This document shows positions 60,020 through 64,000 of a DNA stretch of 64,000 nucleotides, piece after piece. Source of the stretch: Hydrogenivirga caldilitoris (lineage in GTDB: Bacteria > Aquificota > Aquificia > Aquificales > Aquificaceae); contig NZ_RCCJ01000001.1 in the NCBI RefSeq assembly GCF_003664005.1, positions 868,001-932,000 of the forward strand. Direction: 5' to 3'. Positions within the stretch are counted from its first letter, which is position 1. Each line of letters begins with the position of its first letter. A program made the position numbers and the translations under genes. Under the pieces are notes generated by a model that ran no database searches, had not been told where the DNA came from, and saw only the letters and a list, made by a program, of their open reading frames with translations.

Positions 60020-60568
60020 CTACTCCTCAGCTTTTTTAATTTTAAGTTTCCTGTAGACTCTCCTCATTCCCTTCTCAAATTCACTATCCAAGGGTTTTCT
60101 TTTTGTAAGTTTAACAAACTCAAACCAGCTTCTTTCCATTAAAACGTACGTAATTCCGAGAGCCACAAGAAGGACAGCGTACCCTATGAGGTCTGTGTAA
60201 GTGAAACGGTGCTCAAACATCGCGATAACTATCTCTCTTACCACGAAGACTATGCCAGCTTCAAGCATCTGGCGTTTCCTGATTCTTTTAAACTCAATCA
60301 CGTCAAGGAAGACCCTGAATAGTTCTATAAGAACAAAAAAGTTGAGAATATTTTTTATTAGCAGCTTAAAGGCTTCTTCATGCTCCAGTCTCAGTTCTCC
60401 GCCCACAACGTGTGCCGTAAAGAGTCTGAGGTCATAAAGGATTATTACTATTGCCGTAATGAGCGTCAGAATTATTATGGGTACTGTGAGTATAACGAGG
60501 ACGTTAACGAACTTGTTGTAAAAGTTTAAAGCTTTCCTGGAGAAGTTCTCCGTAAACAGAAACTTCAT
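60020..60568 (-). CDS. PsiE-family membrane protein
   Basis: A 182-aa protein with four helices (about 18-45, 68-88, 100-118, 122-142). LIKNILNFFVLIELFRVFLDVIEFKRIRKRQMLEAGIVFVVREIVIAMFEH is the core of the PsiE (phosphate-starvation-inducible E) family. Function is unknown in general. It is divergent from the gene at 60591. Confidence 0.85.
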   Translation of the reverse strand: MKFLFTENFSRKALNFYNKFVNVLVILTVPIIILTLITAIVIILYDLRLFTAHVVGGELRLEHEEAFKLLIKNILNFFVLIELFRVFLDVIEFKRIRKRQMLEAGIVFVVREIVIAMFEHRFTYTDLIGYAVLLVALGITYVLMERSWFEFVKLTKRKPLDSEFEKGMRRVYRKLKIKKAEE

Positions 60569-60590
60569 GTAAAAATTTTAAATTGATTTT

Positions 60591-61091
60591 ATGGAGCAGG
60601 GCTTCTCCAAACTTTTCAAAAACTCGGTAGTGGTTTATGTAAACTCAAGGGTGGAGTTCCTTTACAGGGTTGGACTTTCATTGAGAGTGGACTACACTCG
60701 CTCCATACTGGAAGTCTACAGGGAGGAAGGGAAAATCCTTGCAGGCAGGAGCCTTTCAAGGGGAAAGAGAAGCAAAGTTCCCTTCAGAGGTAAACCTACA
60801 ATTGAGGGCATAGGAAAACTTTTATCTCTTATGCTTGATAACTCACAGCTGACCTTCTTCTCTATTTCGGAAGTTTTCCTCAACGAGACCTTTACCGAGA
60901 AGGTCAGTCTAACAGAGTTTATCCTCTGCTTTGATACAGGCAAGGTATTTAAAGTTAACAATCTCTCCGGAGATAGGGAGCTTCTATCTCAACTTGAGCC
61001 CGTTGAGGAGCTGGACTCCCTGTTGAGGCTCACGGGAAGGCTGTGGAAAATCGTTGACCAAGCGGGCTTCAGCCGACCGGATGCCTTCTAA
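60591..61091 (+). CDS. Hypothetical protein (166 aa)
   Basis: A 166-aa soluble protein (MEQGFSKLFKNSVVVYVNSRVEFLYRVGLSL) of mixed strand and helix, with no signal peptide and no recognised motif. It may be a sensor-type fold, as LRVDYTRSILEVYREEGKI and LSLMLDNSQLTFFSISEVFL suggest alternating strands, but that is weak. Its 3' end overlaps the glucoamylase 3' end by 23 bases. Confidence 0.65.
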   Translation: MEQGFSKLFKNSVVVYVNSRVEFLYRVGLSLRVDYTRSILEVYREEGKILAGRSLSRGKRSKVPFRGKPTIEGIGKLLSLMLDNSQLTFFSISEVFLNETFTEKVSLTEFILCFDTGKVFKVNNLSGDRELLSQLEPVEELDSLLRLTGRLWKIVDQAGFSRPDAF

Positions 61092-62848
61092 TTCCAACAG
61101 CAAGGGCTGCATTTATAAGACCAACGTGGCTGAGGGCTAACGGGTAGTTTCCCAAGTACCGCTTACCGTCCACCGATAGCTCTTCGGGAAGTAACCCGAG
61201 GGGGTTTACGAAGTCTATAAGACCTGTTAGGAGCTCTTCAGCCCGGTTTACGTCTTCCATATGAGATAGGGCTTCAACCATCCAGAAACTTCCCAGAAGG
61301 AACGGGTTATCCTCTCCCTTCAGACCGTCATGTACGTTATACCTCAGGTAAAGTCCATTTCCTAGACCGAGTTCCCTCTCAATCCTTTCCACGGTTCCCT
61401 TTATTCTCAAGTCATTCCCTGGCAAGAGGTTTAAAATTGGGATTAAGAGTAGACTTACATCAACCGCCTTAGAACCGGGGAACTGGACAAAGCTGTTTAG
61501 CTCTTGACTATAACAGTGCTCAAGTATAAATCTTTCAATATCCTTAATACAATTCCTCCACTCGGAAACCTTCGGATTATTTGGGAGAAGCTCCGATATC
61601 CTCTTCAACGCCAGCCAGCTCATCAACTTTGAATGAGTGTAGTGTTTCGGTTTTGTCCTGAATTCCCATATACCGCTGTCTGGTAACCTCCAGGCAGAAC
61701 TTATAAAGTTGGCTATCGTCTCCAGCAGTTCTGCATCTCTTAGGTCCAGTTCCAAACCTTCACCTCTTGCCCTGTAAAAGGTTTCAACCAGTTCCCCGTA
61801 CACATCAAGCTGGAACTGTTTCCCTGCTTCATTTCCTATCCTAACAGGTCTGGAGTTCATGTAACCGCTTAAGTGAGGAAGCTCCCTCTCTTCAGGGACA
61901 AGCTCTCCCTTAATAGTGAAGGCTATCTTCAATTTTTCCACGGGCATATGATCTTCACAGACCCTACAGAGATTTCTCAGCCAGTTAAAGTACCTATTGG
62001 CTTCCGATATGTGACCCAAAGAAGAAAGTGCCTGAAAGGTAAAGGCAGAATCTCTTATCCAAACATACCTGTAATCCCAGTTTCTCTCCCCGCCTATGGA
62101 CTCTGGAAGGGATGTGGTGGGAGATGCTACAACAGCCCCATTATCGGTTGAGAGAAGCTTCAGAACCAAACCCGACCTTACGGCGAGATCATGCCATGGT
62201 CCTGCAAAGACACACCCTCCTGGTTCGCACCTGTGTACCCAGTTATTCCAGAAGTTTATCTCCTCAGAGAGTAGTTCTTCACATCCATAGTAGTTAAGGT
62301 CTGGGGGGTTTACCGTAAGATAGGAGCGTCCAAAAGCTCTGCCCGTTTCTGAGCTTGATTGTTAGCTCTACGCCTCCATCGTCAAACTTTACATGTTCCG
62401 GCTCCCAAAGGATTTTAAGGTGTAGTGCTTCATTTCCGCTATAGAAAGTAAAGTTTTCCTCTCTGAAGTCTACCGTAGGCCTATCCCTTCCATAGTTAAA
62501 CTTCGGGTAACATCTTATTCTCACATTACAGCTACCACGCCTGCACTTCACCCTTCTAAGGAGCAAGTCTTTACCCCTCGGCATAAAACTGGTAACAAGG
62601 ATATCGTGGTCATAGGCAGAGAAAACATTTTCAAGGATGTTGGTTTTCTCAACGTAACCCAAGCTCAGGTTCTGGTGTTCTTCGGAAGATATTGAGTAGT
62701 AACCCGCAGACGGGTCAAGGACTGCAGAGAATACGGACGGAGAATCAAAGAAAGGGAGGCAGAGCCAATCCACAGAGCCATCGGAGTTTATGAGAGCACA
62801 GGTACTTCCATTTCCGATAACTCCGTAACTCTCTATAGACTTCCACAT
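61069..62848 (-). CDS. GH15 glucoamylase-like protein, interrupted by a frameshift
   Basis: Two adjacent frames make one GH15 protein of about 592 aa. The N-terminal part (62848 to about 62303) starts MWKSIESYGVIGNGSTCALI and DGSVDWLCLPFFDSPSVF. The C-terminal part, from NYYGCEELLSEEINFWNNW onward, holds the (alpha/alpha)6 catalytic barrel with NWDYRYVWIRDSAFT and GLLPEELSVDG (catalytic Glu). They join at a run of six C (six G on the plus strand, 62303-62308); five would keep the frame. Either a sequencing error, slippage-based phase variation or a mutation. Natural substrates of this group are alpha-1,4-glucans or trehalose. Confidence 0.85.
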
Positions 62849-62891
62849 ACCAGGAACTTAACCTCTATGAATACTATTTCTGTAAACCAGT

Positions 62892-64000
62892 TCACTGAGC
62901 ACAGCAGGAGAGTTTAGAAACGTCCTTCTTGAAGGTCTGGGCACAGAGTTTGATGGATTCAGAAAGGGTTGGGTAAACGTCTACCGTTTGTATAACCTCA
63001 TCAACAGTGAGACCGTATCTGACCAGCAAGACAGCCTTATGTATAAGTTCGGCTCCATGGGGTGCAAGGATGTGAACTCCAAGTATCTTCTCGCTATCCT
63101 TCTCCACTATCATCTTTATCAGCCCATCCGTCCTAAAGCTGAGAGCTGCTCTGGGAACTTTGGAGAACTCCAAGACCCTCACGTCAACCTTTATCCCCTT
63201 CTCCTCAGCCTCCTTCTCCTTTAAGCCTACACCGGCAAGCTCTGGGTCGGTGAATATGGCATGAGGGACAGAGAGATAATCCATACTCCTCCTGTTACCG
63301 AGGAGTGCGTTCTCCGCCGCTATACCCCCTTCCATGGCTGCGACGGTAACCAACATGACCTTCCCAACGCAGTCACCAGCAGCATATATGTTTGGATTGG
63401 AAGTCTGCATGAACTCGTTTGTCTCTATAAAGCCTCTTGAGTTGGTCTTGACGCTGACCACCTCCAAACCTATGTCCCTTGTATTCGGGGCTCTGCCGGT
63501 AGCCACCAGGAGATCTGTGCCTCTTATTATCCTCCTCTCTCCCCTGTGCTCTACCTCAAGAACTATCTCCTCTCCTTCCTCTCTGACCTCGGAAACGGTC
63601 GCGCCGATGAGGATATTCATACCTTCCCTTTTAAGAAGTTCTCTGAGCTTAGCCCTCAGCTCTGGCTCTTCTCCCATAGCTATATCAGGAAGAGCCTCCA
63701 CTATCGTCACATCGCTCCCCATCCTGAGGAAAGCCTGTCCCAGCTCAAGACCTATAGCGCCTCCCCCGATAACTATCAGGTGCTCCGGAAGATGGTCTAT
63801 GTTGAATATGTCGTCACTCGTGTAGTATCTTACCCTGTGTAGGTTTTTAATGGGAGGTATTCCAGGTCTGGAGCCGGTGGTTATCACAGCTTTTCCAAAG
63901 CTTATCTCCTCCTTGCCCACCAGAGCCTTCCCCTCTCCCAGAAACTTGCCTCTGCAGTCCCTGTAATCTATCTGTGGGTAGGCTTCCAGAACATTCCAGT
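62892..64000 (-). CDS. merA: Mercuric reductase-like flavoenzyme (partial, N-terminus beyond the window)
   Basis: At least 369 residues of a pyridine-nucleotide disulfide oxidoreductase; the frame stays open past the window edge, so the FAD-binding and active-site Cys pair lie outside. Seen: AVITTGSRPGIPPI, the NAD-binding VIGGGAIGLELGQAF, YAAGDCVG and the dimer domain with VPHAIFTDPELAGVGL and HGAELIHKA. The C-terminus KDVSKLSCCAQ has the adjacent Cys pair that delivers Hg(II) in MerA, which dihydrolipoamide dehydrogenases lack. So MerA is likely. No other mer gene is visible. Confidence 0.82.
   Translation of the reverse strand, partial: WNVLEAYPQIDYRDCRGKFLGEGKALVGKEEISFGKAVITTGSRPGIPPIKNLHRVRYYTSDDIFNIDHLPEHLIVIGGGAIGLELGQAFLRMGSDVTIVEALPDIAMGEEPELRAKLRELLKREGMNILIGATVSEVREEGEEIVLEVEHRGERRIIRGTDLLVATGRAPNTRDIGLEVVSVKTNSRGFIETNEFMQTSNPNIYAAGDCVGKVMLVTVAAMEGGIAAENALLGNRRSMDYLSVPHAIFTDPELAGVGLKEKEAEEKGIKVDVRVLEFSKVPRAALSFRTDGLIKMIVEKDSEKILGVHILAPHGAELIHKAVLLVRYGLTVDEVIQTVDVYPTLSESIKLCAQTFKKDVSKLSCCAQ

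Overview
The window looks like chromosome of a thermophilic, chemolithotrophic member of the Aquificales (Aquifex/Hydrogenobacter/Thermocrinis-like). This is inferred from gene content. It carries a fused CDP-inositol/di-myo-inositol-phosphate synthase (a hyperthermophile solute pathway), a family 5 uracil-DNA glycosylase, a very long ClpB, an FtsY with a TPR-like N-terminus, a ResB-type cytochrome c assembly protein and an H-protein/LbpA-like lipoyl protein. No 16S rRNA is present, so the species cannot be fixed.

Layout. (1) 1-5.6 kb is ordinary chromosome: rsmH-ftsL, nadC, a glycerophosphodiesterase, the inositol-phosphate enzyme, UDGb, an orphan HicB beside a broken HicA, and rimM. (2) 5.99-35.09 kb is a probable 29-kb integrative island. 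An intact tRNA-Pro(CGG) with a tyrosine integrase beside it lies at the right end. A displaced 3' half of the same tRNA, in direct orientation, lies at the left end. Inside are two CRISPR arrays (21 and 24 repeats) with the same 29-bp repeat and near-identical ~280-bp leaders, a 12-gene type III-B operon, a complete type I-B operon (cas7-cas5-cas8-cas3-cas4-cas1-cas2), and a plasmid- or virus-like tail. The tail holds small unknown genes, an iteron-like repeat field, a Fic protein, a DUF2283 pair, an excisionase-like HTH gene and four copies of one 24-bp operator-like palindrome. (3) 35.1-64 kb is ordinary chromosome: clpB, c-di-GMP and PAS signalling proteins, resB, ftsY, thrC, lpxK, pyrE, a VapBC pair, transporters, a VWA protein, a frameshifted GH15 glucoamylase, and merA running off the right edge.

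The most interesting system is the type III-B operon. Its first four genes encode an unknown 142-aa protein, a sigma-factor-like protein, a CalpT-like inhibitor and a Lon-SAVED protease. The last three match the cyclic-oligoadenylate-activated CalpL/CalpT/CalpS cascade known from Sulfurihydrogenibium. The Cas10 keeps its GGDD cyclase motif but lacks the HD nuclease, so the complex appears built mainly for signalling. The last gene is a four-helix membrane protein with a CARF-like C-terminus, a candidate second cyclic-nucleotide effector. One Cas6 probably processes both arrays for both effector complexes. The same promoter motif follows both leaders, and the targets of the sigma factor may be found through it.
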